Shown here one piece after another: positions 1-12,470 of a stretch of 56,991 nt of DNA (positions are counted from its first letter, which is position 1; each line of letters begins with the position of its first letter). The DNA is from Scytalidium lignicola (Eukaryota > Ascomycota > Leotiomycetes). Below the pieces are notes generated by a model. It was not told the DNA's origin. It did no database searches and was given only the letters and a program-made list of their open reading frames with translations. The DNA lies in assembly GCA_002812745.2 (NCBI GenBank), contig NCSJ02000279.1, forward strand, positions 1 to 56,991, given 5' to 3'. The translations under genes were made by a program, and so were the position numbers.

Positions 1-2224
1 ATTAGAAAAGGAAAACCTTAAAAAGGTTAAAATTAAAAGCTTAAGAGAAAAGGAAATTCATTTAAAATTAATTTAAAAAAAATTAAAGGTTTATAAGGAA
101 AAGAAGTTATGTTTTAAGTATAAACTTTCTGAACACTTTATTAATAGTTATAAAGATAAAAGGAAATTAACAATAATTATAAGTATAAGTATTATAAGTA
201 TTTTAAAATAAGAAAGTCTATTATTAAGTTATAAGAAGGCTAGAAGAAATGTACTTAGTATAAAAGCATTTATAAACTTGAAAATACACTTAAAAGAAAA
301 CATAACTAAGGAAATACTTAATATTGAAGATTAATTTTAATTATAAGCATATTATTATATTAATTATAAATACTTAAGATNTTANCATATTATATAACTC
401 TTTAAGTAAAGTAAAAGTAAAATCTTTTAATAAGAAACTAAAATAATTAGTAAATTATTATTCAAATAAGATAACTTGATTTTGATTATTAAAAAAAGTT
501 ATAAAATGATTATTTTTACTTAAGATAAGTTATAAGTAAACATAATACTTTGATTATTAAAGGTTAAATAATAAAGTTATTTGTTAAGATATAATTAGTA
601 AATACTAAATAAGAAAACTATTAATTAATTAATTTGAAAATAATTTAAACTAATAAAAGGAATTATAACATTTAAACAAAGGAAGGATAATAACATCTTA
701 AATAAAGAAGACTCTTTGATAAAGAGTATATAATCAATATTAAAAACTATTATTAAATCTTATATACTAACTTAATGTTAGGGCTTTAGTGTATTAATCA
801 TGTGAAGGGGGGAAAAGGATAGTAGTCTGAGTCCTAGCCACTCCTTAGCTGTTGACTCCTGTCTATAAAGAGGGGGGTTTCCCTTTCTCTTTAACAAGAG
901 TCAAAGATTAATCTTGTAATTTTAGAAGAGTACCGAGTTTTAGAGTGAATTTACACTTAACCAACTGTTATCTTACTACTAGTCTTTTATTATGTTTTAG
1001 CCTCCTGGTCTCTCTTCACTTTATGTACGGATACCCCTGACACTTAAGAGGAAGTTAATGAATTTTTAAATCTTAAAGTTAAAGTAATTATCTTAAACAT
1101 TAATGAAGATAAGATNAAAAAGAATCTAGGATAAAATTTTNAAAAGTTATNAAAAAACAAAGTAAAAGAGGAATAATAAAGAAGTTGATTACAATTACCA
1201 AACTCAACAAACNAAAAAAGGATAAATTACTGATAATACNAAAAAAGAAAGTAATTAAAGAATTAAGACTTAAAACTCTGAATAAAAATACATTATTTTT
1301 AAAAGTCATTATAACCAGACAAAAAGTAAAAGTATTATTAGATTCTAAGGTTATAAGAAATTTTATAATATTAAAAGTAATAATGAAATTAAATATTAAT
1401 ACTTAAGTTAAAGATTATAATTATCTTATTAAGCTTGTAAATAATTTTATCACAAAATATAATGTTAAAATAAAGACTAGGCTAATAACCATAATAGTTA
1501 AGGAAAGTTATTAAGAGAAGGTAATATTTAATATAACTTATATTAAAAACTTTAAGATAATACTAAGTATATTATAAATATAAAAGAGTAATTCAAGAAT
1601 AAATTAATNAAAAAGAAACAGTAAAGNTTTTTATAAGAAAAACTATNAAAAAGTATTAGTAATAATTATAAAGGTTAGAAAACTCAAAACTATCCAAGTA
1701 ATTAAACTTAGTTAACTAAAGAATAAGGATATAAAAATCAGTTTAATTTTAGATTAGTCAAGCTAAGATNAAAAGTCTTAAGTATATTCCTAAGGAATAT
1801 AAAGAATAAATAAAGCTATTTAAAGAAAAAACCAAAAGACTTAACATTACTAGAACATTAACTATAAGATTATAAGATTAACTTAGAAGAAGGGTTTTAA
1901 TTATCATTTAAATTAGTATATCTAATAATAATAATAAATAGATAAAAATAACAAAAGAATAATTAAATAGAATAGTTAAAAGAAGATTATACTNAAAAGT
2001 TAAACTTTCTAATAAGAGTATTATTATTATTTACAAAAAAACCAAATAACTTAAAAGATAAGCTTTGTAAAGATTACAAAAGTTTGAACAAAGGAATAAT
2101 CAAGGATTAATATCCATTATTATTAATAAAAACTATTAAAGATAAGCTTAAGAGTACTAAGTTTTTCATGAAATTAAATTTATAATTAACATTTAACCTT
2201 GTTCAAATAAAAGAAAAGAATAAA
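1..2224 (+). pseudogene. gypsy-1 gag, protease and 5' part of reverse transcriptase
   Basis: Bases 110-151 translate as a CX2CX4HX4C zinc knuckle in which two of the three Cys have become Tyr (TGT to TAT) while the His remains. At 1185-1406 an open stretch contains LLDSKVIRNFI, which matches the gypsy retropepsin LLDSGAxxNFI; the catalytic triad Asp-Ser-Gly has become Asp-Ser-Lys. Near 1,780 the sequence encodes a stretch like IPKEYKEF, typical of the start of gypsy RT. Several in-frame stops exist. The frame is broken by the solo LTR (776-1042) and ends abruptly at the copia-1 insertion. Not functional. Confidence 0.72.
776..1042. repeat. Solo LTR, family A, with 5-bp target duplication
   Basis: A 267-base segment begins TGTTAGGG and ends CCCTGACA, near-perfect inverted termini. 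It is flanked directly by CTTAA on both sides (771-775 and 1043-1047), so insertion and later LTR-LTR recombination can be read directly. A second copy of the same length lies at 29324-29590. It is much less RIP-mutated than the gypsy-1 sequence around it, so it is younger. The parent element is not in the window. Orientation cannot be set without internal sequence. Confidence 0.93.
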
Positions 2225-2399
2225 TGTTGAATTAAGCACAGTAAGAGGTTATATAATCAGGATTACTCAAATATATTGTAATGTTGTAATAATTATGTAC
2301 ATACACAAGTAAAGAGAACTAATTAGTAGACTACCAAAAAGGGAAGTCATATGTAATAAACAAGATAATGCTTAAGATGACATACAGGATATCATAACA
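2225..2399 (-). repeat. copia-1 3' LTR (left)
   Basis: This is the left 175-base LTR, reading TGTTGAATTAAGC at its plus-strand start and ATAACA at its end, preceded by the target duplicate ATAAA. On the coding (minus) strand it is the 3' LTR. A purine-rich stretch (ATGAGGATG on the minus strand) lies immediately inside and could be the polypurine tract. Confidence 0.93.
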
Positions 2400-2599
2400 C
2401 ATCCTCATATCACTAAAGCACCGAAAATTAATGTAAAAGTACTCTAAATCCTATACAAAAACAAGTACAAAGACACTTGAACCATAAAACAAAATGTTGC
2501 AAGTGTAATACTGAAGCCTGAAATGAGAGTTTTTATCAATTCAAAGTAATTGATTTCAAGCCTAACAAATCTATAAACTTTGCATGTTTAACTGAATTC

Positions 2600-5500
2600 A
2601 AAGCTTTTATAAGGTTGTCAACTACTATATCTGTGGTAAAGACATAATTCAAAATGATCTCTCCTGATTACACTTTCTTATGTACAAAGTGATATCTGAT
2701 ATCAATGTGTTTAGCCTTTTTCAATTGTTCAATAGTCTTAATCATAAAAAGAAAGCCTTGATTGTCGTTATTTAAGATGATTTTAAAGCTTGTAATGTTG
2801 ACCTGGAGTTCTAACAACAATCTAGCCAACCATATAACTTCATGTAATGCTTTAGAGAATACACAATATTCAGCTTCTGTAGTAAATAGTATAATACAAG
2901 GTAATCGTTAACAACATTATAAAATAAGTCTACTACCTAAAAAGAAAAGGTAACTTATAATAAAACAATATGTTTCTAAGCAACTACTATAATCAAAGTC
3001 ATTAAAATTGTAAAAATCAAGGTTTTTATCACTTTTAAAAGTAATTCCAACATCTTGAATACCTTGAAAGTACTAAAAGACTTATTTGGCTAACTTCAAA
3101 TGTTATAAAGATGGATTTTGAAGGAATTATGAGAGTTAAGAAACTAGAAAGAACAGATTAAAATATGTTTACATTATAAGATATATAACAGAACTAACTT
3201 TTTCAGAGTAAAGCTGTATATCCTAAGAGGTAGTCATATTATTGTATTTGATTATGAATTCAGCTACATTTACCTCAAAAGGAGTAAAGTAAGGTTTGAT
3301 GTTATTATACTTGAATTGATCAAGAATCTTCTTGATATACTTATCCTAGACAAGAGAAATAGTATGTTTTTCCTAATATTGTATAATACATACCCCCAGA
3401 AACCAGAATACAAGTCTTATATTGATCATTTTGAATAAATCATAGAGAATTCACTTGACCTTATTGAATTAAGAGCTTCTAGGACTGATAATTAGAAAAT
3501 CATCAACATAAGTGCAAATAAAGATATTTAAACATTGATTGAAGAAGATATTAAGGTTAGACTGAAGAGAAAGAAAGTTAATCTTAACTAGCTTTAAATT
3601 AAGCTTTAATTGCTAATAATAAGGAATTTACTTTAGTTTATACAAGGACTTTAAAAGGAGTAGAATAATATGATTATTATTATTGATAATATTAATACAT
3701 TTAATACTAAGAGCTTGAAGATCCTCAATAGTAAATCCTTTAAGGAGATCTATATAGATTTCTACGTTGATATCATTATTCAGAAAGGTTATAATGATGT
3801 TCATTTAATGTATTTGCTAATCATGAATAATGATAACTAACATCAATACCTTTTATGTTGTTAACTTGATAACACTTGCTTAAGTTTGATCATAATCTAC
3901 TTCATAACATTGTTTATATCCTTTGACTATAAACTTAACTTTAAAGTATTTAATTTGATAGTTTATATTATGTTTAATATAATAGACTTATTAACCTTTC
4001 AAGGCATACTTTCCAAGAAAAAGCTAAGTAAGCTTGAAAGTCTTATACTTTACTAAAGACTTAAGCTTAATTATTATAACATCTTCTTATTCCTTAGAAT
4101 ATAAAGTATTAAAAGCTTCTTTGTAAGATTTTGGTTTTATAAGATTATCTGTTATAACTAAAGTATACTTTAAATTCAAAGTAGAATAAGTTATAAGATA
4201 ATAGCTATAAGTTATAACAATTGTTAAAGGCTAACCAAGAATCTCTTCTTTATCAAGAAAGGCTTTAAAAACAACTAGAGATAGAGAAATAACTAAAGAT
4301 AAAGCTTAAGTACTTGATTTTACAACTTACAAGCATATAACATGATTTTTTATAAGATTAACATATATAATATCAGAGTTAGTATATCCTTGTTTAAGCT
4401 TCTTATTCTTTGAGCCTTTCAGATGATTACAATTATGTTTAATAAGTACAATTACCTGAAGAAGCTCATCTTCAAACATCTCCTCCTCCTTTTCCTTAGT
4501 AAGTTGTACAACTTCCTTAAACATAAAGTTTAACTGTGAAAGGAGAATTATATCTTGTAAGATAAAAGGTGAAGATAATGAAGAATATGAGGAATTAGCT
4601 TTAACAACAACTTCAACATCTTAAGCCTTGACAATAAGCTCTTCTAAGTGTAAATTACTCTTTATGAAAGTAATATAAAAAGTGTAAACTAGCTTGTAAG
4701 TATATAAGAGAACTTAACAATGATAAATCAAGTTATTCTCAAAGTCTAACAATATACTCTTTTCAACCTTAGAAGTTATTTTTTAAGAAGTTACATAATA
4801 TTCCTTATTAACATGTATAAAGATTTTGGAATTAATAATATAAAGGTTCAATAGATCAAGTTTACAATTAGTACTAAAAGGAGAAACTTGTTTTATAAAA
4901 GCTTTAAATAAAGTAATATTACTTATAAGAATTCTAGTTATAAGATGATTGTTAATATATATAGCTGATTTGTACATCTTATTTTAGAATATAAGAGGAA
5001 TACTAATAATAATTATAATAGTATAAATTCTTGTAAATATAAAGTGTTTAACTCTTTTAAAGACTCCATTTTAACATAATGTATAAGAAGTAGTCTTTTC
5101 ATGTTAAATACTTTTATGATTATAGAAGATATCAAGTTTCTCTTTACTAAACTCATTTCTACTATCAATTTGAATTAGTTTAAGAGTAATATTCTATTGA
5201 TTCTTGAGAAGAGCATAGTGTATAATTATAACATCATATGTATCCTTCTTTTCTTTATAAGTATAACCTTAAGTAATATTAGAGTAATCATCTACAATAA
5301 TAATAATATAATAATGCTTATTATAGTTAACAAATATAATTATATACATATTAATATTCAAGATCTTATTAACTTTAATAGATCTTTTTCTAAGTTATTG
5401 AGAAATACCCCTTTCAGAGTAATTACATTCATACACCTTGTAAAGAAGAAGTCTTTGTCAAAAGCTTTCTTCACTAGCTTAACGTTGATACTAAGAGTAG

Positions 5501-6871
5501 CTTTAATTGTATTCTTAACGATTTCAAAGCTTACATATACTAAACGTTGATGAATAATGTCTAGACTAAAGATTGTTTGATAAGCAAGGAATACAAAAAT
5601 AAGTATTGTTAGAATAAATGCTAATCTTAAATAAATACTAACAAAGGAGGTAATAACAATACTATATTCGATATTGTTCTTATCAAATATACCAGATGAA
5701 GTAACATGAGTATTACTATTCTGTACAAGGATTCTTAAGGCTCTGAAAATATTAACTGGAAATGTAAGTATATACTATACATTTATAAGTGTCAAGAGGA
5801 AGGATGAACCATCCAAACAAGTAGTTTCAAGAGTAACAGTACTTATGCTTATAATCAGAGTAAAACTATTACTTGTCTTCATAAGATAAAGGTCAGAATA
5901 TATTGAATAAGAGTTAGAATCAAACTAATTAAGATTATAATAATATGATTAATAGCACTTGTATTTACAATCTACTGATTGTATATAAACATAGAGAAAG
6001 TTGTAAGATTAACAATGACTAAGTTAGCAAAGTTAAGATTAACAATGTTAGATTTATTCTTCAAATCAGACTTCTTAAGTTTATCCTTACTTTTCTTCTC
6101 CTTCTTCTTATTAGACTACTTTACTTTATATTCTTCAAGCTTTTCAGGATACTTTTGAAAGTAATTAGATTCCTTATAACTATTCTTCTTGTAATAGTTA
6201 CATTTAACATCCTTAGAACCTTTTGAATTATTCAAATTGTTTAGATTATTCTTATTATACATGATAACATTAAAGGAGTTAATAACAGAGATAGATTCAT
6301 CAACAATGTCCTTTATAAGTTAAGTAAGTATAAGTAACTTCTTTAATCTACTAGCTGAATGTTAACATTCAGCCTAAATAGGATATTTATCCTTAAGACC
6401 AAAAATAAAGATAAATTGATAAAGAAGCTTTATATTATTACTCTTAACAACCTTTAAATTAACTATTATCAATTTAAACATAATAATATACATACTTATA
6501 AAGTTAAAGTAACTATGTTTAACAGAGATCAACTTAGACAAGAACTTTTATTGTAAATTATAACCTTTTCCTTAATATTAAGCTTTTAAAGTACTTTAAG
6601 CAAGCTTTGCTATATTATAATCCTTGATCAATAACATAACCTTGTCATTGATATTAATATTAAAATATATATAAGTTTTAGCATTATCTTTGCACTAAGC
6701 TTTTTACTTAAGAGTATCTCCTTTAAGAGGTAAAACAATATTACCAACATAATCTTCAAAATCTTTAGACTAGAGTAATATCATAAGATAAGAGCTCCAA
6801 AGGTTGTAATTCTCTGAACCCTTAAGTCTTTAGTCCTTAAGAAGAACCACAGTTCTAGAATCATCAGCCAT
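2600..6871 (-). pseudogene. copia-1 Gag-Pol polyprotein, RIP-inactivated
   Basis: The gag frame starts at 6871 with MADDSRTVVL, which aligns with the start of copia-2 gag. Downstream on the minus strand come a zinc knuckle near 6,180-6,220 with Cys-to-Tyr changes, a protease, an integrase (antisense to 4,800-5,700), RT with an intact YVDD box at 3499-3510, and copia RNase H ending near 2,580. Many in-frame TAA/TAG codons block translation, although the RT metal-binding box survives. Short plus-strand ORFs in this interval are shadows of this frame. Confidence 0.82.
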
Positions 6872-6993
6872 GCTGAAGATGATGGCTAAACATGTGGATA
6901 TAGGTAAACAAAGACAAAAAAGGTGTTAATCAACACAATCAACATGAAAGAAGTAGAGTTAGCCTAATTACATTGTTACCAGAGTGTATAACT

Positions 6994-7168
6994 TGTTAAA
7001 TTAAGCACAATAAGAGGTTGTGTAATCAGGGTTACTCAAATATATTGTGGTGTTGTAGTAACTACGTACATACACAAGTAAAGAGAGTTAACTAGTAGAC
7101 TACCAAAAAGGGAAGTCATGTATAATAAACAAGATAGTGCTTAAGGTGACACATAGGATATTACAACA
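6994..7168 (-). repeat. copia-1 5' LTR (right)
   Basis: This right 175-base LTR is the 5' LTR on the coding strand. It ends ACAACA followed by the target duplicate ATAAA. It differs from the left LTR at scattered transition sites. About ten bases inside it, the minus strand reads CTCTGGTAACAATG, a possible primer-binding region resembling the initiator-tRNA-Met complement TGGTAGC used by other copia elements; this assignment is tentative. Confidence 0.92.
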
Positions 7169-7173
7169 ATAAA

Positions 7174-9290
7174 TNAAAAAGTTATTATTAAAACCAAATA
7201 TAGACTATATAAGTTATTAGTTATACTATTTAAATTGACAAATATATTAATTATAATACAAAAGATTATAAACAAAGTTATTTGAAAATACTTAAAGAAG
7301 TTTATCATAATATATCTAGATAATATTCTAATATATTTGAAAATACTAAAAGAACATAAGATTTATATAAAAATAATACTTAAAGTATTATAAAAAGTAA
7401 AGTTTTAATACAAATTAAGGAAATGCAAATTTCATAAAATAAAGGTATAGTTTTTAGAATATATTATATCTGAAAATAAGGTTAAAACAACTAAGGAAAA
7501 AACCAAAATTATTAAAGAATAAGTAATACTTAAAACAATCAAAGAATTATAAAGCNTTTTTAGGATTTACAAATTATTATCAAAAATTCATATAGAATTA
7601 TTCGAAAATAATATCACTATTAATTAAGTTAACCAAGAAGGACATATCTTATAAATAAAAAGNAAGAATAACAAATAACGTTTAATAAAGTCAAAAAGGC
7701 ATTCAAAGAAGAATAAAGCCTTGAAATCTTTAACTTAGACAAGTTAGTTTAAATTAAAACTAATACTTTAGACTATACTTTAAGAGTAATCCTAAGTTAA
7801 CAAGACAAATAACAAGAGTAAAAACTACTTGTATATTATTCAAGAAAGTTCAGCTTAACAAAACAAAATTATCTTATTCACAATAAAGAATTGTTAATAA
7901 TAATGAATATATTAAAGAAATAAAGGATATATATAACAAAGGCTAAAGAATAAATTAAAATATTAATAGATCATCAGAATCTGAAGTATTTTATATTTTC
8001 AAAGGACTTGAATATAAAACAAGTTAAATAAGCAAAAACTTTGTTAGAATACAATTTCAAGATTCAACATATCAAGGAAACTAATAATAAAAAAGGCTAA
8101 TATACTAAGTCAAAAGCCTAAGTATATAAACAAAGAAGAGTTAAGCTTGTAAAGGGCAATCTTAATAAATAACAAAGAAAGAATTACTTATAATCAAGGA
8201 TAATTAATATTTATATCAATAGTAATAAACAAAACCTAGATTAACAGAATTTATAATGAATTAAACAATAACAACATAGAAAACAAGGAATTTCAAACAA
8301 AGGATAAACAATAAGAGTTAATTGATAAGTTATAATATCAAAATAAGAAATTATATATTCTTAAGAAATTATTAAAAGAATTCATAATAGAATAATATAC
8401 CTTATTACAGAATAAACACTTTAAGGTTAAAAAAGACTTATTACAAGATCTAGAAAGACTATTATTCATATTAAATAAGACAAACAACTAAGGAAGTTAT
8501 TAAGGAGTATAATATTTACAATAAAGTAAGAAACTCAAAGTATAAACCTTATAAGACATTTTAGCTTATTAAAATATTAACATATTTATAACAAACAATT
8601 ATATAAGACTTTATCATTAAATTATCAAAATCTAAGGACTTAATAATAAGAAAAGTTTATAATAATATGTTGGTAATAACAAATATCTTTATAAAATATA
8701 TAATCTTTATATTATAAGATAAAATATAAGGTATAGNAAAAAGTTATAAAAGCTTTTCTTCAACATATAATAATATTATTTAAGATACTTAAAAGTATTA
8801 TATTTAATTAAGATATATACTTTATTTTAAAGTTTTAAGAAATATTAACAAAGTATATAAACATTAATAAGAAAATGTTAACCACATTTTACTTATAAAC
8901 TAACAATTAAACAAAAAGATTAAATTAAACATTAAAAGTATATTTATAATATTATGTAAATTATAAACAAGATAATTAACAAAGGTTATTATTATTAATA
9001 CAATTAACTTATAATAATTCAAAGTATAAAACAATTAGATTTATACTATTTTATATAAATTATAAAAAGGAACTTAATAAGTTTTAAATAAGTGTTAAAT
9101 TATAATTATCATTCAATTTAATAGATAAGTTAATAGGAAAATTACATAAAACATATACTAAATTGATAAATACAATACAATTTACAAAAGGAAAAAATNA
9201 AAAATATATTATAATAAGAAATATAATATAAAACTTATATATAAAAAGAAAGATAAAATACATTATTAATGAAAATAACATTTAAGTTAA
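7174..9290 (+). pseudogene. gypsy-1 RT (3' part), RNase H and integrase
   Basis: After copia-1 the gypsy frame resumes. The RT palm box IIYLDNILIY at about 7,307-7,336 is the gypsy YLDD motif with the second Asp changed to Asn. At about 7,830-7,910 the stretch YYSRKFSLTKQNYLIHNKEL matches the conserved RNase H entry of gypsy elements. From about 8,660 to 9,090 the sequence follows the integrase pattern (a 'TKYxHFI'-like stretch, a degraded QTDGQTER region, then YVNYKQDN and a QLTYNNSKYKT-like stretch). Numerous TAA codons replace CAA. The minus-strand ORF 9084-9281 is antisense noise. Confidence 0.75.
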
Positions 9291-9570
9291 AGGTAAAAAT
9301 TATAAATTATAATGTCTTGTTAACAATATACAATGAAATGGTTATGTTAACAAAGTACTTATAATTTAATAAGGTAAATTAAGGACAAAAGATTAAATAT
9401 GATAATATTATTATAAACTTTTAAAAACCTTAGTATAACAAGTTAAAGAAGAAATAATAAAGTAAGTCATCTAAGTAAAACTTAAATATCTTATATTAAG
9501 ACTAAACAAAATCAATATACATAATGTTATTAACTAATATCAACATTATAAAGCTTAGAAACTTTAATAA

Positions 9571-9705
9571 AGTTAAATGTTATAATTGTAAGAAGTTAAA
9601 ACATTATACTAAAGATTGTTATAATGCTTATAATAACAGAATCTAGTGTTATAACTATAATTAACTAAGTTATACCTTATTAAATTGCTTTAATAATTAG
9701 AACTA
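9571..9705 (+). pseudogene. gypsy-2 gag, tandem zinc knuckles
   Basis: Translation gives CYNCKKLKHYTKDC, an intact CX2CX4HX4C knuckle, followed about 25 codons later by a second one in which the second Cys and the His have become Tyr. Zinc knuckles bind genomic RNA during packaging. This is the clearest surviving gag signal of the element; the rest of gag (9,300-9,570) is too damaged to read. Confidence 0.7.
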
Positions 9706-10334
9706 GAATTCTAATTAACCTTCTAATAAAAATATACTTATAATAAACTAAGGAAATGTTAATGTTTAAAAAAGCTTATAACCTTAACCTTGTTAGACAA
9801 TAAAAGGAAAAGGCTTTTTATAACATTTTAACAAATATCTAGGATTCTCTTTACCTTTACATCTTTAAAAGAAATGATAATAAGAGTAGATAATAAGGTT
9901 TGTTATATTATAAAGAAATCAAGATGATTATGTATAATAATCCTTTTTAAGGTTTAAGATAAATAAAAGAGATAAAAAACAAAATGAACTTTAATTAATA
10001 ATAAGGTAAAGTAAAATATAATCTCCTTAGCTTTAATACAAGAGTATAAATAAAATAATAATAATAAGGAGAAGTTAAGACTTTGAATAATTAATAAGAT
10101 AAATATTTATGTTTATAAATTTTATATTATACTAATTAAGGTTGAAGATATAAATAAGAAGGCTTATATTCTAAAGCATTAGTTTATATTAATTATTATT
10201 AATGAATATATTATTATCCTAAGATATCCATGGCTTGATAATATAGATTTAGATATATAATAACAAAAGGGAAAATGAAAATACTACTTTAAGACTAAGA
10301 ATTATACTATTTACTCTATGAAGCAATTTATAAA

Positions 10335-10921
10335 TAGACTGGCCAATCGGTCCAGACCGGACCAGACCGTGGGTTTTGTGGGGACCGTTTCGAGACCGTG
10401 GTCTGTACAGTCTGAAGCCAAAATTTTGAGACCAGACTGTACGGTCTACGGTCTGAAGCTAAAATTTTAAGACCAGACCGTGAGACTACGGTCTGGTCCA
10501 ACAACAAATGTGGGGACCGAATATTAGTGTCAGACTGTACAGTCTAGTCTCCACGGTCTGGTCCAGCCAGACTGTACAGTCTGACGTTAATATTCCTTAA
10601 TCAGGTAAAGCTTATTTCCAATTTAGGTTATATTACTATTACGGTCTAGCGTTACAATCTCATGGTCTAGACTGTACGATTTACAGTCTGAGATTAAAAT
10701 TTTGAGACTAGACCATGAGACTATGGTCTGGTCTGACAACAAAAGTAAGGACTGTTTCATGGTTCAGTCTCAAAACCTTAAGACCAAACTGTGTAACTTA
10801 CGGTCTTGTCCAGACGAGACTGTAAGCTACGGTCTTACTTAAATTTTTACAGACAAGACCATGTAGCTTACAGTCTTGTCTGGACAGGACTATAGTCTAA
10901 TACAACAGTCTAGCCAGTCTA
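10335..10921. mobile_element. hAT-like non-autonomous transposon (MITE), 587 bp
   Basis: The termini are perfect 9-base inverted repeats (TAGACTGGC and GCCAGTCTA), bounded on both sides by the 8-base direct repeat TTTATAAA (10327-10334 and 10922-10929). The 8-base duplication fits the hAT superfamily consensus nTnnnnAn. The interior has no ORF; it is a dense array of short palindromic units built from GGTCTG / CAGACC, for example AGACTGTACAGTCTG. It is far richer in G+C than the gypsy-2 sequence it interrupts, so it arrived after the host element was mutated. The class assignment rests on TSD length and terminal structure only. Confidence 0.87.
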
Positions 10922-11249
10922 TTTATAAAGTTATTNAAAAAAAGAGAAAGATACTCTTTTATTCAAAGCCTTCTTTGAACATATATTAGATTATGTATAT
11001 ATTAAAGTAATGTAAATTAATAACTTGTTAAACTTTAAATGATAATAAGTCAATATAATCTTAAAGTGATATTAAGACTTTATAAATGTATTTAACAAGA
11101 AGGAAGTAACCAAGGTACTTAGAATTAACAGCTTATATTATGTTATTAAGCTTATTAACAATATAACATCATTATAAAAACTTGTTTATTTACTAATGTA
11201 AAAGAAAATAAAGATGTTAAAGGAGTATATTCATAACTTATTAAAAAAG

Positions 11250-12470
11250 AGGTAAATCCAATGATCTATTAGTCTAATAAGTATGTTAATGTTATTTGTC
11301 CTTAAGAAGAATAATAAACTTTGACTTTATGTTAATTATAAAGGTTTTAATAAAGTTATTATCAAAGATTAAATACTTTTGTTATTAATTTTAAAAACTT
11401 TAGACTAATTAAAAAAAAGTAATAATATATACTAAGTTAAATCTGAAGAATACTTATTATCAAATCTAGATTTAAAAAGGTAATAAGTAGAAGATAACTT
11501 TCTATATACAATATAACTATTATAAATATTATGTTATATTGTTTAAACTGTATAATATACTAGTAATATTCTAATAGTACATCAATGAAGTATTAGTTAG
11601 ACTAGTAGACATTATTTATATAATTTATCTAAATAACATTTTAATCTTCTTTAAAACTAAAGAAGAGTATATAAAGTATATTCAATAAGTACTTGAGTAC
11701 TTAAGGTAATATTATTTATACATGAATATATCTAAATATGATTTTTACATTAAAGAAGTAAAGTTTTTAAAGTACATTATATCTTTTAATAGTATATTGA
11801 TAAAGGAGAGTTAGATTATTATTATTCAAGATTGATTAATCTTTATCTTTTTTAAAGATATCTAGGTTTTTCTAGGATTTGCTAANTTTTTACAAAAGGT
11901 TTATTAAATATTATTCAAAAATAACAATTCCTTTATTAAATCTTTTAAAAAGAATAGAAAAAGGGCNAAAAAGTTAGTATATTCAAACTTGGAAAGTTAA
12001 TATTATAAATATTTAATAAGCTTAAAGAGGCTTTTATTATAATGCTTATTCTTATGTATTATACCTTAAGACTATTTATAATGTTAAAGATAAATGCATC
12101 TGGATTTATTATAAATCTTGTTTTATCTTAGCTGATTATTAAAAAAGACTAGTCAAACTAGTATTCTATTACCTTTTACTCAAAGAAGTTAAATCTTATA
12201 TAATAAGCATATAATACTCTTAACTAAGAGATACTTGTTATAATATAAGCATTAAAGTAATAAAAGCATTACCTAGCTTATACTTTATTAATAATAGTTA
12301 TTAAGACAAATTATAATAATCTTAGATACTTTATAAACAAGGAGAAATCAAATAGAAAGTAAATATATTAGATTTAAAAGTTAACTGAATATAACTTTAA
12401 GATAAAGTATAAAACAAGTAAAATTAACCTTGTTGATAGTTTATTAAGATAATTAGATTATAAACCTAAG
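11250..12470 (+). pseudogene. gypsy-2 reverse transcriptase and RNase H
   Basis: The RT box reads IIYLNNILIFF near 11,615-11,645, i.e. YLDD with both Asp changed to Asn, which would abolish polymerase activity. About 40 codons later the sequence gives SKYDFYIKEVKFL, then FLGFANFYKRFIKYYSKI at about 11,870-11,925, standard gypsy motifs. RNase H follows: NASGF near 12,092 (DASGF expected), YSKKLNL near 12,175, then a long stretch ending near 12,460 with YNFKIKYKTSKINLVDSLL, matching the end of gypsy RNase H. Stops are mostly CAA to TAA changes. Confidence 0.78.

Larger units (their letters stand above)
2225..7168 (-). mobile_element. Ty1/copia retrotransposon copia-1, full length, nested in gypsy-1
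   Basis: Two 175-base direct LTRs (2225-2399, 6994-7168) start TGTT and end AACA and bound a 4,944-base unit. The target duplication ATAAA is present on both sides (2220-2224 and 7169-7173), and gypsy-1 RT resumes directly after it. The coding strand is minus: gag start near 6871, then protease, integrase, RT and RNase H towards 2,600. It is the same broad family as copia-2 but a different subfamily, with LTRs of 175 rather than 165 bases and several divergent blocks. Confidence 0.95.
1..9290 (+). mobile_element. Ty3/gypsy retrotransposon (gypsy-1), RIP-degraded, interrupted twice
   Basis: This is an old gypsy element running on the plus strand, cut off by the start of the window. Its landmarks come in the normal order: gag zinc knuckle at 110-151, aspartic protease near 1310-1400, reverse transcriptase split by the copia-1 insertion at 2224/7169, RT active-site box at 7313-7324, RNase H near 7,820-7,920, and integrase core to about 9,100. 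All frames are full of TAA/TAG and the base composition is extremely A+T rich, as expected after RIP. It is interrupted by a 267-base solo LTR and by copia-1. No LTR of its own is visible. The right end is a guess, because the gag of gypsy-2 follows with no clear border. Confidence 0.8.

Noticed and set aside
9084..9281. 65-codon hydrophobic minus-strand ORF
   Set aside because: Antisense to the gypsy-1 integrase end in A+T-rich DNA; chance opening.
10335..10921. Could be a CRISPR array or satellite because of repeated palindromes
   Set aside because: Units are not evenly spaced, spacers are absent, and perfect terminal repeats plus an 8-base duplication identify a transposon.
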